From Zerene cesonia (Eukaryota > Arthropoda > Insecta > Lepidoptera > Pieridae), in contig NW_024045132.1 in NCBI RefSeq assembly GCF_012273895.1, positions 2,728,001-2,792,000 on the forward strand: a stretch of 64,000 nucleotides of DNA, given 5' to 3'. The position numbers and the translations under genes are program-made. This document shows, piece after piece, positions 27,101-33,235 of this stretch. Under the pieces are notes generated by a model. That model searched no databases. It was not told where the DNA came from and saw only the letters and a program-made list of their open reading frames with translations. The stretch's first letter is position 1; each line of letters starts with the position of its first letter.

Positions 27101-29195
27101 GGTTTTTGTCTATTATTATGATTTAATAGCAAACTTAGCAAGATTTTTGTTTTTTTTTTTAGTTTAGTTAGTAATTAGTAGTAGTAGATTTAGAAATTAA
27201 AAACTTTTCAACGGATTTTAAACGCGATTTATTCATTATATTATTAACCCGACGTTAATAATATAATGAATAAATCGCGTCAGTCTCCCCGTGACCACGC
27301 TCGCTGTAAAGTGTTCGAAACGTCTAAATGTATAATACTCGCTTGAAACCAAACACAAGAAAATACTAGTAGTAGATTTAGCTCCCTTCCATACCCCAAG
27401 GGTAAAGGGGGAGCCTAATAATTTCAAGCTCAAACATTTATTTATTCAATTAAACTTCAATAAGTAGTTTTGAATCGTCATTTTACACAGTTTGAACATG
27501 TTCGGAAAGCAATTTCTACAAAAAAGAGCCGGCAAGAAACTCCGTAGTTGCTCTTTTAAAATAAAATCAATAATAAGACTTTGCTGTCCATCTTTCTGTC
27601 TATTTGTATTTCACCTGGAAGTTGGAAGACTATTGAAATCTATAGAGATAATGTAAACTGTATTAGTTGCCGCTAACAAAAAAATTATAAGCTATCAAGG
27701 TTAAGCAGCAGGTAGTACAGTCATAAATTGGATGGGCAAACATATTTTTTGCGCTTGCTCTTTAGCTCATTTATTTCTTAGTGTCGCGTGCCCGATTCGC
27801 ACTAGACCGGCTTGTTTTTAATCGTTATGCTAACGAATATCTTCTCATTAAGTTATTTACATGCTTGTATAATATATAAATATACGTGATAAACCTACTT
27901 AAAAATATATAATAGCATGCATAATGAGAACTTTAATATTCCATGGAAACAACATTATGTACAAACACATATTTACTAATAAAGATGTCATTAATGAAAA
28001 AAATAAAAATGATTTATGCTATGTTCATAGCACCTGTTTGAAAATTTAGAGGATTTGTTAGAGTTCATAAATTAAAATTTAGATTCTAAATGGCACCATT
28101 GGAAGATAATATAATAAAACTTCAACTACTATTACTTGTACTCGATTCTTTAATTTACTTATAGATTCATTCATATAAGATTTTTTAAACGTAGCAGTAC
28201 ATTTAGCAGGATGTTATGTGAGAAAAATTGTGCGTGAAATCACATAATACATTGAAGAGGGAGGCGTTATGGCGTATTCCGTTTCAGATTGGCATCGAGC
28301 CTTCACTATTCAAGTATTCAATATTAAGAAACCCTGAATCTTATGTTCTCCAATAACGGCAGTTAAATATAAGCGACGGATATAAAGGTTCTTTTCCATC
28401 TAAATATCGCATGATTTATTCAACAAACTCATTAATAATTTATAGTATTCTTGTATAAATATTTGAAGTCCAAAAACGCACGTATAAATCAATCATCATA
28501 TTGAAATCTGAGAAAGAAAAACAAATCCAGGCATTTGCTTGTTTCGTAGTTCAAAATAATATTATTATTATTGGAAACGGTAGAGATATCATTAGAAATA
28601 CATTTTAACTTTTTTTTTGTTGTCCATTATCGACGTTAATTGAGTTGCCATCAGGAATAATGAATAATTATTACGGCTTGTATGATAATTTTATTGACAT
28701 GAGGTAGCCGTTAGCAATTATGTTTGTTTGAAATTTATTTTATTTTTATGATTATTATTCTAGATTGCATATGTAATTAATATTCGGTGTATTAACTTTC
28801 ATTGTAACTTTTGAAAGAATATTACGAGTATTACGTAAAATGTTATACAACCTCCGCTGTTCATTTGTATATAATAGTGGGATACTAGATTTGTTTACTA
28901 ACTCCAATATCGAACGCTCTGAGTAATTCGTAATGTAGTATACCAACTTAAGTATTATATTTTATGTTACGTTAGTATTTTGGTTAGAATTTAATTGGTG
29001 TTATTTGTCTGTTACAGCTATCTCGTGTCTGGGGATGCTGACGGAAAATGCTACATATGGGACTGGAAGACGACAAAACTTTACAAAAAGTGGAAAGCTC
29101 ACGATGGAGTTTGCATAACATCGCTCTGGCATCCTCACGAACCCAGCAGATTGCTCACCGCGGGCTGGGACGGCGTTATAAAATATTGGGATTAA
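53..29195 (+). CDS. CDC40: CDC40/PRP17 pre-mRNA-processing factor 17, C-terminal WD40 propeller (5' partial, six exons)
   Basis: Spliceosomal WD40 protein needed around the second step of pre-mRNA splicing in the nucleus. Six exons (53-160, 668-776, 1726-1880, 2598-2731, 3383-3604, 29018-29195) join in phase at GT-AG junctions to give 906 nt, 301 residues plus stop. That matches the C-terminal propeller of the roughly 580-residue animal protein. Diagnostic blocks are [64 protein letters not shown] and the terminal [10 protein letters not shown]. The N-terminal ~270 residues must lie left of the window. The last intron (3605-29017) is 25.4 kb while the others are under 1 kb. I am very sure of the family; the first exon boundary at 53 (AG at 51-52) is the least certain because its pyrimidine tract is weak. 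Confidence 0.95.
161..667. other. CDC40 intron with a 75-bp tandem duplication
   Basis: Holds two nearly identical segments, 452-525 and 556-630 (104-105 bp offset), sharing ATAAGGTTGAATTTGCAATT and AAAGATAAAT. The remainder is plain AT-rich intron. Confidence 0.7.
668..776 (+). CDS. CDC40: CDC40 exon: WD repeat 1/2
   Basis: Acceptor TTTCCAG and donor GTAAGA. Translates to [20 protein letters not shown], then [16 protein letters not shown]. It leaves in phase 1, so the next exon completes an Ala codon ([10 protein letters not shown]), which confirms the join. Confidence 0.93.
956..1155 (-). mobile_element. Non-autonomous Helitron (Lep1-like), minus copy
   Basis: Read on minus it begins TCCTACTAATATTATAAATG and ends with a GCGG...CCGC hairpin plus CTAG, flanked by T (A|T insertion, no target-site duplication). 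About 200 bp, no ORF. Its 5' end is tandemly repeated out to about 1196 (AGTAGGAT units). The family name is from memory; the ends are visible. Confidence 0.75.
1506..1677 (+). mobile_element. Non-autonomous Helitron (Lep1-like), plus copy
   Basis: Starts TCCTACTAATATTGTAAATG and ends CGCGGGGCGTAGCTAG, followed by T. It has an internal deletion of about 30 bp after TTGCTCTTTC. It faces the copy at 956-1155 in the same CDC40 intron. Confidence 0.75.
1726..1880 (+). CDS. CDC40: CDC40 exon: WD repeat 2/3
   Basis: Encodes [20 protein letters not shown] and continues to [12 protein letters not shown], ending in phase 0 at donor GTAAGT. The preceding intron carries two Helitron copies in opposite orientation. 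Confidence 0.93.
2046..2135 (-). repeat. tRNA-related SINE head
   Basis: On minus it has a Pol III B box-like GGGTTCGAACCCC, and an 8-bp perfect hairpin (2095-2102 with 2107-2114). It resembles the element at 36435-36540, and both end in a GCCATCTATT segment. No intact cloverleaf, so it is not called a tRNA. Confidence 0.5.
2598..2731 (+). CDS. CDC40: CDC40 exon: WD repeat 3/4
   Basis: Starts after TTTACAATGATGTAG and encodes [20 protein letters not shown], then [20 protein letters not shown] and RVWEW. It leaves in phase 2 at GTGAGT; the last Trp codon is split across the intron. Confidence 0.94.
2758..3032 (-). repeat. tRNA-derived SINE, near full length
   Basis: On minus it begins GCAGTGTTGGCTCAATGGTG (A box region), then AGTTCGAGACC (B box), a conserved body (CGGCATGTCCGAGAAT, TGACATCTGCCAACCCG) and a 3' (ATG/ATC)n tail. 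It sits in the CDC40 intron before exon 3383-3604. Partial copies occur at 24526-24800 and 57403-57612. Confidence 0.8.
3110..3312 (+). repeat. 3' end of a non-LTR retrotransposon with (CATT)n tail
   Basis: Segment with GGGTTGCCTGCTAGATATCG, CTGCCGAGCGATGAGC, then AATAAA-like A-rich sequence and a pure TTCA/CATT microsatellite at 3285-3312. This is the arrangement of lepidopteran LINE tails. It ends 70 bp before a CDC40 exon. Confidence 0.55.
3383..3604 (+). CDS. CDC40: CDC40 exon: WD repeat 5/6
   Basis: Starts after ATCCGCAG and encodes [20 protein letters not shown], then [17 protein letters not shown] and [17 protein letters not shown]. It leaves in phase 2 (AG|GTGAGT). The donor is followed at once by a very G-rich stretch, and the next exon is 25 kb away. 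Confidence 0.95.
5814..6011 (-). mobile_element. Non-autonomous Helitron (Lep1-like), minus copy
   Basis: 3' CTAG at 5814-5817 next to the GCGCCCCGCGGTTTCACC hairpin. The 5' end is ATTAGTACGA in place of the usual ATTAGTAGGA, and the changed unit (AGTACGAT) is repeated out to 6030. Confidence 0.75.
6167..6355 (+). mobile_element. Helitron-like repeat, second family
   Basis: Begins TACTAATATATAAAGCTGTA, passes through TTGCTTGAACCCGCCTATCT and AAATTTGGTACAGTGATAGT, and ends in AACGAAACCGCGGCAT without a clear CTAG. Related fragments are near 36678-36820, 47445-47510 and 32690-32760. Confidence 0.45.
13272..13471 (-). mobile_element. Non-autonomous Helitron (Lep1-like), minus copy
   Basis: Full-length copy with the hairpin GCGCCCCGCGGTTTCACCCG and the conserved body. 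The 3' CTAG has decayed to TTAG. The 5' end TCCTACTAATATTATAAATG is intact (minus). Confidence 0.72.
14700..14960 (+). repeat. Interspersed repeat (GCCGCTATAACAACAAATAA family), copy 1
   Basis: Shares with 27565-27820 and 52290-52560 the blocks GTCCGTCCGGCTGTCA, GCCGCTATAACAACAAATAA, CAAGGTTAAGCA and a closing GAGTCCGACTAGCACTTGGC. Class unknown; no ends or coding frame identified. Confidence 0.55.
16682..16811 (+). mobile_element. Helitron-like repeat ending GCGTCTAG
   Basis: Starts AACTAATATTATAAATGTAA and ends CCGGGCGGAGCCGGGACGAG, then CGTCTAG before T. The 3' hairpin plus CTAG is typical of Helitrons. Short, with no ORF. Confidence 0.5.
18407..18562 (-). mobile_element. Non-autonomous Helitron (Lep1-like), 5'-truncated minus copy
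   Basis: CTAG at 18407-18410, hairpin and body as in the other copies, but it stops at GCGTGAAAGAGCC and lacks the last ~50 bp that form the 5' end. Confidence 0.7.
19594..19730 (+). repeat. Interspersed repeat (GTTCGAAACGTCG family), ordered copy
   Basis: Blocks in order: CAGTCTCCCTGTGACCACGC, GTAAAGTGTTCGAAACGTCG, GTTAATAATATAATGAATAA, CGTTAAAAAGTTTTTAATTT, AATGTATAATACTCGCG, AAATCAAACACAAG. It serves as reference for the rearranged copies at 27195-27359 and 57633-57738. Confidence 0.65.
20850..21049 (+). mobile_element. Non-autonomous Helitron (Lep1-like), full-length plus copy
   Basis: Best-bounded copy: A|TCCTGCTAATATTATAAAT at the 5' end and CGCTGGGCGCAGCTAG|T at the 3' end, exactly 200 bp, inserted between A and T with no duplication. 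No ORF. Confidence 0.8.
22929..23111 (-). mobile_element. Helitron-like repeat (GGCTTCGCTCGCG family)
   Basis: On plus it begins CTAGCTTTTCCCCTGCGGCT with the hairpin-like GGCTTCGCTCGCGTAG, and ends AATCTTAGTATGGA. On minus that gives 5' TCCATACTAAGATTATAAAT and 3' CTAG. Related pieces at 4177-4240 and 43501-43660. Confidence 0.55.
24526..24800 (-). repeat. tRNA-derived SINE, 5'-truncated
   Basis: Same body as 2758-3032 (CCAAGTGCGGGTTGGCAGAT, TTGGACATGCCGGTTTCCTC, CACATGCGCAGATAAATTG). It lacks the tRNA head and has small internal duplications of CTTATTAGTTC. Confidence 0.75.
26575..26732 (+). mobile_element. Helitron-like repeat ending in GATATGCTAG
   Basis: The 3' part CCCATGGGAGAAACCGCGGG, then CGATATGCTAG before T, matches the hairpin plus CTAG ending. 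The 5' boundary is unclear. Confidence 0.4.
27195..27359. repeat. Rearranged GTTCGAAACGTCG repeat with 27-bp perfect inverted repeat
   Basis: Arms 27222-27248 and 27254-27280 are exact reverse complements around the 5-base spacer CCGAC. Compared with 19594-19730, the left block is inverted, and the CAGTCTCC block follows on the right instead of leading. Confidence 0.8.
27565..27820 (+). repeat. Interspersed repeat (GCCGCTATAACAACAAATAA family), copy 2
   Basis: Diverged copy with GTTGCCGCTAACAAAAAAAT, CAAGGTTAAGCA, TGGATGGGCAAACA, TTTGCGCTTGCTCTTTAG and a closing CGATTCGCACTAGACCGGCT. Confidence 0.5.
29018..29195 (+). CDS. CDC40: CDC40 last exon: WD repeat 7 and stop
   Basis: Acceptor CTGTTACAG. 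Completes a Ser codon and encodes [20 protein letters not shown], then [20 protein letters not shown] and [10 protein letters not shown] followed by TAA (29193-29195). This closes the beta-propeller at the usual C-terminus of the family. Confidence 0.96.
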
Positions 29196-29223
29196 ATAAT
29201 ACTACATTTTACGACACCATTGT

Positions 29224-29229
29224 TTTATT
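29224..29229 (-). terminator. Poly(A) signal of ALAS
   Basis: AATAAA on the minus strand (TTTATT on plus), 97 nt past the ALAS stop and inside the CDC40 3' UTR. Cleavage near 29200-29210 would make the two 3' UTRs overlap by roughly 80-100 nt. Confidence 0.5.
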
Positions 29230-29273
29230 TCCCCTAACATTTAACCGAGAACCATAAATAATAATATATCTCA

Positions 29274-29279
29274 AATAAA
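29274..29279 (+). terminator. Poly(A) signal of CDC40
   Basis: AATAAA about 80 nt after the CDC40 stop and about 50 nt before the opposing ALAS stop. It is the only AATAAA in this gap on the plus strand. Cleavage is expected near 29290-29305. Confidence 0.6.
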
Positions 29280-29325
29280 CTATACAATATTCAACATTCT
29301 GTCAATTCGTCCGAACGCAACATAA

Positions 29326-30852
29326 CTACGCGGCGATCATGGGATACTTGTACGGCTCCTCGTAGGGCACTTCGACCTTGTACTCCATGCTGCACTCGCG
29401 GCAGGTCCCGTTCACCAAGAACTGGTTGAAATTAATGTTGTTCTCGTGGAATGATTCGATGAGGGCAGTGATGAGGCTGTCGATCATGTCGGGCGTGTGG
29501 TGCGGGCCCGGCGCGAAGCGCAGCCGCTCGGCGCCGCGCGCCACCGTGGGGTGGTTGATGGCCTGCACGTAGTGCCCGCGCCGCATCAGCGACTCCGCCA
29601 CGCGCGCCACCGCCTGCGCGCCCGCGATGGGCACCGGCACGATGTGGCTCACCGACGGCATCTGCGGCAGCCCCGCCACCAGCAGCGACAGCTTCAGGTA
29701 GCGCACGATGGCCTGGTGCCTGGCGCGCAGGCTGCGCCCCTCCTCGCTGGCCAGCAGCCGGATGGCGGCCAGCGAGCCGGCCAGCACGGGCGGCGGCAGC
29801 GCCGTCGTGAAGATGAACCCGGGCGCCAGCGAGCGCACCGTGTCCACGAGCAGGGAGGAGCCGGCGATGTAGCCGCCGACGTTGCCGAAGGCCTTCCCCA
29901 ACGTGCCGGACACGATGTCTATCTTGTGCTCTTTGCCTCTCTCCTCGCCGATCCCGGCCCCGTGCTTCCCGTATAGACCTACAGCGTGGACTTCGTCGAC
30001 GAAAGTCAACGCTCCGTATTCGTGGGCTATGTTACACATTTCTTCTAAAGGACAAATAGCTCCACTCATAGAGTGGACAGTCTCAAAGACGACTAGCTTC
30101 GGCACGCCTTCCGGCGATTGGGAGAGCAGCTCCCTCAGGTGTTTCGGATCATTGTGCCTGAATATATGTTTAGGCGCTCTACTATTTCTTATTCCCTGTA
30201 TCATAGAGGCGTGGTTGCCTGCATCCGAATAAACAATACAACCAGGTAAAATTTTAGCTAGAGTAGACAACGTCGCATCGTTGGCGACGAAGCAGGAGCT
30301 AAATATTAGCGCCGCAGGTTTCTTGTGTAGCTTAGCTATTTCAGATTCTAATTTTTCCGTCATCTGCGAGTTCCCGGCGATGTTGCGCGTGCCGCCGGCG
30401 CCGGTGCCGTACGACTTGATGGCGGACACGGCGGCGTCCTGCACGGCCGGGTGCCGCGACGCGCCCAGGTAGTCGTTGGCGCACCACACCGTCACGCGCC
30501 GGTTGTCCAGCCCCTCGAGAGCCTGAGGATACATACCGTCGGCGGCCAACCGCGACACTTTCCTGAACACACGGTACGAGTAATCCCTCTTCTTGGCGCT
30601 TATTTGTTCGTTGAAGAACTTATCGTAGGAGTAGGGCCGGGCGCGTTCGACGATGTCCTCGGTCATCTCCTTGGGAGCGTCCGCGACGACGGCGTTGTTT
30701 TTCTGTATAAATGGACATTTAGTCTCATCTTGACCTAGAGAGCGGAATCCTCTAGAAATTATCGGGCAAAAGTTTCCATACTGTTTCATCAGTACGGTGC
30801 CATAATTTCGTACGAAAGCTTGATTGAGCGAACCCATGAATGGACAGGGCAT
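29326..30852 (-). CDS. ALAS: 5-aminolevulinate synthase, mitochondrial (single exon, 508 aa)
   Basis: PLP enzyme condensing glycine and succinyl-CoA to 5-aminolevulinate in the mitochondrial matrix, the first and controlling step of heme synthesis. The ORF is uninterrupted. Residues 1-60 are a likely presequence with three Cys-Pro heme-regulatory motifs (C3-P4, C29-P30, C46-P47). The conserved core starts near residue 75 (RPYSYDKFF), with WCANDYLG (123-130), the Gly-rich GTGAGGTRNIAGNS (149-162), FVDEVHAVGLYG (284-295; D286 should contact the PLP ring nitrogen) and SGTLGKAFG (315-323; K320 is the Schiff-base lysine). Residues 471-508 resemble the eukaryotic C-terminal extension. Length is normal for an animal ALAS. 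The start is the first ATG of the frame. A TATA/Inr promoter and an IRE-like hairpin lie just upstream. Parts of the gene (29480-29830, 30370-30550) are much more GC-rich than their surroundings. Confidence 0.98.
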   Translation of the reverse strand: MPCPFMGSLNQAFVRNYGTVLMKQYGNFCPIISRGFRSLGQDETKCPFIQKNNAVVADAPKEMTEDIVERARPYSYDKFFNEQISAKKRDYSYRVFRKVSRLAADGMYPQALEGLDNRRVTVWCANDYLGASRHPAVQDAAVSAIKSYGTGAGGTRNIAGNSQMTEKLESEIAKLHKKPAALIFSSCFVANDATLSTLAKILPGCIVYSDAGNHASMIQGIRNSRAPKHIFRHNDPKHLRELLSQSPEGVPKLVVFETVHSMSGAICPLEEMCNIAHEYGALTFVDEVHAVGLYGKHGAGIGEERGKEHKIDIVSGTLGKAFGNVGGYIAGSSLLVDTVRSLAPGFIFTTALPPPVLAGSLAAIRLLASEEGRSLRARHQAIVRYLKLSLLVAGLPQMPSVSHIVPVPIAGAQAVARVAESLMRRGHYVQAINHPTVARGAERLRFAPGPHHTPDMIDSLITALIESFHENNINFNQFLVNGTCRECSMEYKVEVPYEEPYKYPMIAA

Positions 30853-30933
30853 TTTATGTAATCAATGACACTCACTCGTAACACTTGTGACACAAAGCGT
30901 GAATGCTCTGCACACTTGTCTCGATATTTCGTA

Positions 30934-30964
30934 AAACGTTGGCTCTCACTGTAGCCGAACGTTC
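30934..30964 (-). promoter_or_regulatory. Iron-responsive element-like hairpin in the ALAS 5' UTR
   Basis: On the minus strand: lower stem GAACGTT, unpaired C, upper stem GGCTA, hexaloop CAGTGA, upper stem GAGCC, lower stem AACGTTT. The lower stem has six Watson-Crick pairs plus a G-U. The upper stem has four pairs plus an A-G mismatch next to the loop. Loop (CAGWGH), C bulge and five-position upper stem fit the consensus bound by iron-regulatory proteins. It lies 81 nt upstream of the ALAS ATG and about 20 nt after the predicted cap site, where bound IRP would block ribosome loading. Vertebrate ALAS2 carries a 5' IRE; binding here is inferred. Confidence 0.78.
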
Positions 30965-30980
30965 GAGGATATGATGTTTA

Positions 30981-31015
30981 ACTGATAGTATAACACACTG
31001 CACCCTTCATTTATA
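30981..31015 (-). promoter_or_regulatory. ALAS core promoter: TATA box plus Inr
   Basis: Minus-strand TATAAA at 31010-31015 and an arthropod-type initiator TCAGT at 30981-30985, with the Inr A at 30983. The T of TATAAA is at -32, close to ideal spacing. The predicted 5' UTR is about 131 nt (30853-30983) with no intron needed. Confidence 0.55.
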
Positions 31016-31804
31016 AGATCGGTGTCGTCATATCGATTACGGCTGACTAAATGATTGTAAACTTCAACTCCACGTACAATTTGTATTTTGATTCATAACC
31101 TAAAATGTTGTCGCTACAAAAAATTCAACTGAGTTATCAACTTCAATTAATAGACGTTCATTATAATGTAGAACATACCTAAGTATAAACTTTATACACA
31201 ACACATTATTTTAAGATTTATTCTTTTTTTTTAAGACGCATCATCTACTATGAATAGCCAAAATATTATTTTAGATTTCATTCATTTTTGTGATCAGATG
31301 TTTTTGACATTTGTCAATTGTGCAAATTATGTAGTCTGTCAATTTCTAATTTTAGGTTTATGGACCATAATATGAGAAAAAAACTTCTAAAAGAGTATAC
31401 TTAATATTTGAGAAAAATGAAAAATTGTTTGTGTACGATTAATTTAATATACGATTCATATGCATGTTTTAAAATATATATTGAATATTAAAGAAACTAC
31501 AAAAAATAGATAGGAAGCGGAAAGAAACGATAAAAAGTTAACTTATATTAGAAAATATTAATATCGTCAGTGTAATAGTCCAATAAAGTATTATTTTTTT
31601 ACATATTTTTACGTCTGACTTCGAAATATAATTCCTCATTCTATATGTCAAAATCGTTTATCTTATTTCTTTATTTCTGTGGCAATTGACATTTTTGACT
31701 TTGATGCTTAGAGTTTGAAATTTGTCAAATATATCTTACAAGAAATTATAAATAAAATTTAATTCACTGGAGTTCACTACAATTCTGACTTATGTGCAAT
31801 AAAA

Positions 31805-32512
31805 ATGTTTTCTTTAAATAATTTGGAACTGCGAAAAGTAACCATATCAAGCCTGTTATCATGCATTTATTTACCAAGTATTGTCACAGTGATATCTTAT
31901 AGAGGAATTCTTTATTCTGTGGGAAAGGGATCGTCCTTTTATATTCTAGTATTAATATTTATAGCAGAATTAGCAAAATCATTCTATTTATCATCAAATA
32001 ATGATATTCAGTCAAAAAGAAGTAGAAACAAAATGAGAGCCAGTGACATCGTCAAGACCTTTGGTTTCTTGCTTGGAGTTATGTTCTGTTTCTTCGTTGG
32101 TATTATATTATTTGGAGCACCAGTTCTGGATAACCATGAGGGAACTTTGGTATTGTCGACGCTACTCACGCTGCTAACAATATTCCCACTAGTGGCACAC
32201 TCTGGAGTTGAGACAGCTGTGCAGCTTTTATTTGGTGTGAAGAGTTTTTCTAAAGATACAATTGTGGCAATGTTGGTCAACAATGCTTTGCTCACAGTGG
32301 GAGGAGCATGGCTTGGCGCTGTAGTGATACCATTAGACTGGAACACTCCGTGGCAACAATGGCCTATACCTTGTTACCTTGGAGCTATTGGTGGATATGT
32401 CCTGGCTAATGTAATGACAGTATTAAAAGTGACTATGATGTCTGCAGCAAATAAATATAAATTTCTTAACTTTTTTGTTAACATCATGAACAAATTACAT
32501 GTTTCTAAGTAG
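31805..32512 (+). CDS. PIGF: GPI biosynthesis protein PIG-F (single exon, 235 aa)
   Basis: ER multi-pass protein that partners PIG-O/PIG-G (GPI7) in adding ethanolamine phosphate to GPI-anchor mannoses. The sequence shows about six hydrophobic segments (roughly residues 12-32, 44-62, 84-104, 114-132, 153-175, 188-209). Conserved PIG-F features are LLTIFPLVAHSG (123-134) and WQQWPIPCYLGAIGGY (183-198). Length is close to the usual ~220 residues. The ATG is preceded by AAAA, a good insect start context. No intron interrupts the frame. It is transcribed away from ALAS and converges on GDAP2, whose stop lies 3.3 kb downstream. Family assignment is firm from the C-terminal motif and topology. Confidence 0.9.
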   Translation: MFSLNNLELRKVTISSLLSCIYLPSIVTVISYRGILYSVGKGSSFYILVLIFIAELAKSFYLSSNNDIQSKRSRNKMRASDIVKTFGFLLGVMFCFFVGIILFGAPVLDNHEGTLVLSTLLTLLTIFPLVAHSGVETAVQLLFGVKSFSKDTIVAMLVNNALLTVGGAWLGAVVIPLDWNTPWQQWPIPCYLGAIGGYVLANVMTVLKVTMMSAANKYKFLNFFVNIMNKLHVSK

Positions 32513-32538
32513 TTTCTTCAATCTATTTATTTATTTCT

Positions 32539-32544
32539 AATAAA
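32539..32544 (+). terminator. Poly(A) signal of PIG-F
   Basis: AATAAA 27 nt after the PIG-F stop, giving a very short 3' UTR. A TTTATTTATTT stretch precedes it. Confidence 0.6.
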
Positions 32545-33079
32545 TTGTATATTTAAAACTGTTTTATTTTTTATTATCTGCTGCAAAAATATGCACAAAA
32601 GACAATAGACACAAAATTTAGGATAATTGTTGCAATTTCAAATAAAATTGGAATTTTATGACCCCACTTAAAAAAAATTCCTCTTGAAATAAATTGGGAT
32701 TTGGATTAAATTTGGTACAGAGATAGTTTGAGACTCAAAAAAGGGGAGAATAGTTTGTAAATATAAACAAACAGATAATCCTTTTTTTTCATTTCAGTTG
32801 AAAAGAAAGATATTTGCTCCCTTCAAGGGACATGTGTTTTCTACAAAAAAATGAAATAATAGCTATTTATGTTGTCTACATGTAAGGATTGGTCACTAAT
32901 TTATGTAATATTGCTCATGCAAAGTTATGGCTTTCTTGGTTTGAAGTGACATTCATTATACAAATTTAAAAAATATGCTCATGGCACTTTTTTTATAAAT
33001 TATTTACTGTTAGGTATATTTGACTATAGTTATATTGCACATCTTTGCAATGCTAAAATCTGACATTCTGTTCTTTTCC

Positions 33080-33235
33080 TCACCTTTACCAGTCCTTTCA
33101 TTCTTACTCTTCATCAATTGTCTATAGCTTTTTCATTTTTTAAAGCTGGCAATGCATTTGTATATCTACTTACGTCTACTTATGTTTATTGGCGGTGATA
33201 GTCGCTTACCGCCCGGCGATCCATAGCCCTTAACT
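33080..33235 (+). repeat. Retroposed repeat fragment (same family as 38755-39075)
   Basis: A pyrimidine-rich stretch (CACCTTTACCAGTCC), then AAAGCTGGCAATGCATTTG, then TTGGCGGTGATAGTCGCTTA and CCGCCCGGCGATCC. The order of blocks matches the better copy at 38755-39075, but this copy is eroded. Confidence 0.55.

Larger units (their letters stand above)
24801..29017. other. CDC40 long intron, right part
   Basis: Helitron-like element ending in CTAG at 26729-26732 (start near 26575), a rearranged repeat with a 27-bp perfect palindrome at 27195-27359 and an interspersed repeat at 27565-27820. No exon was found before the CDC40 acceptor at 29017. Confidence 0.5.
30853..31804. other. Divergent ALAS/PIG-F intergenic region
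   Basis: 952 bp between the two start codons. The ALAS side holds the 5' UTR, IRE-like hairpin and TATA/Inr. The PIG-F side (31400-31804) is AT-rich with no clear TATA/Inr pair; a TATAAAT near 31748 is a weak candidate. No repeat or ORF was recognised. Confidence 0.6.

Noticed and set aside
27613..27640. Resemblance to the miR-7 seed (TTGGAAGACTA)
   Set aside because: The match stops after the seed and no hairpin surrounds it; the segment belongs to the interspersed repeat at 27565-27820.
29378..30738. Plus-strand ORFs of up to 159 codons opposite ALAS
   Set aside because: They are frames opened by the GC-rich third codon positions of ALAS; low-complexity Arg/His/Gly-rich products with no independent signals.
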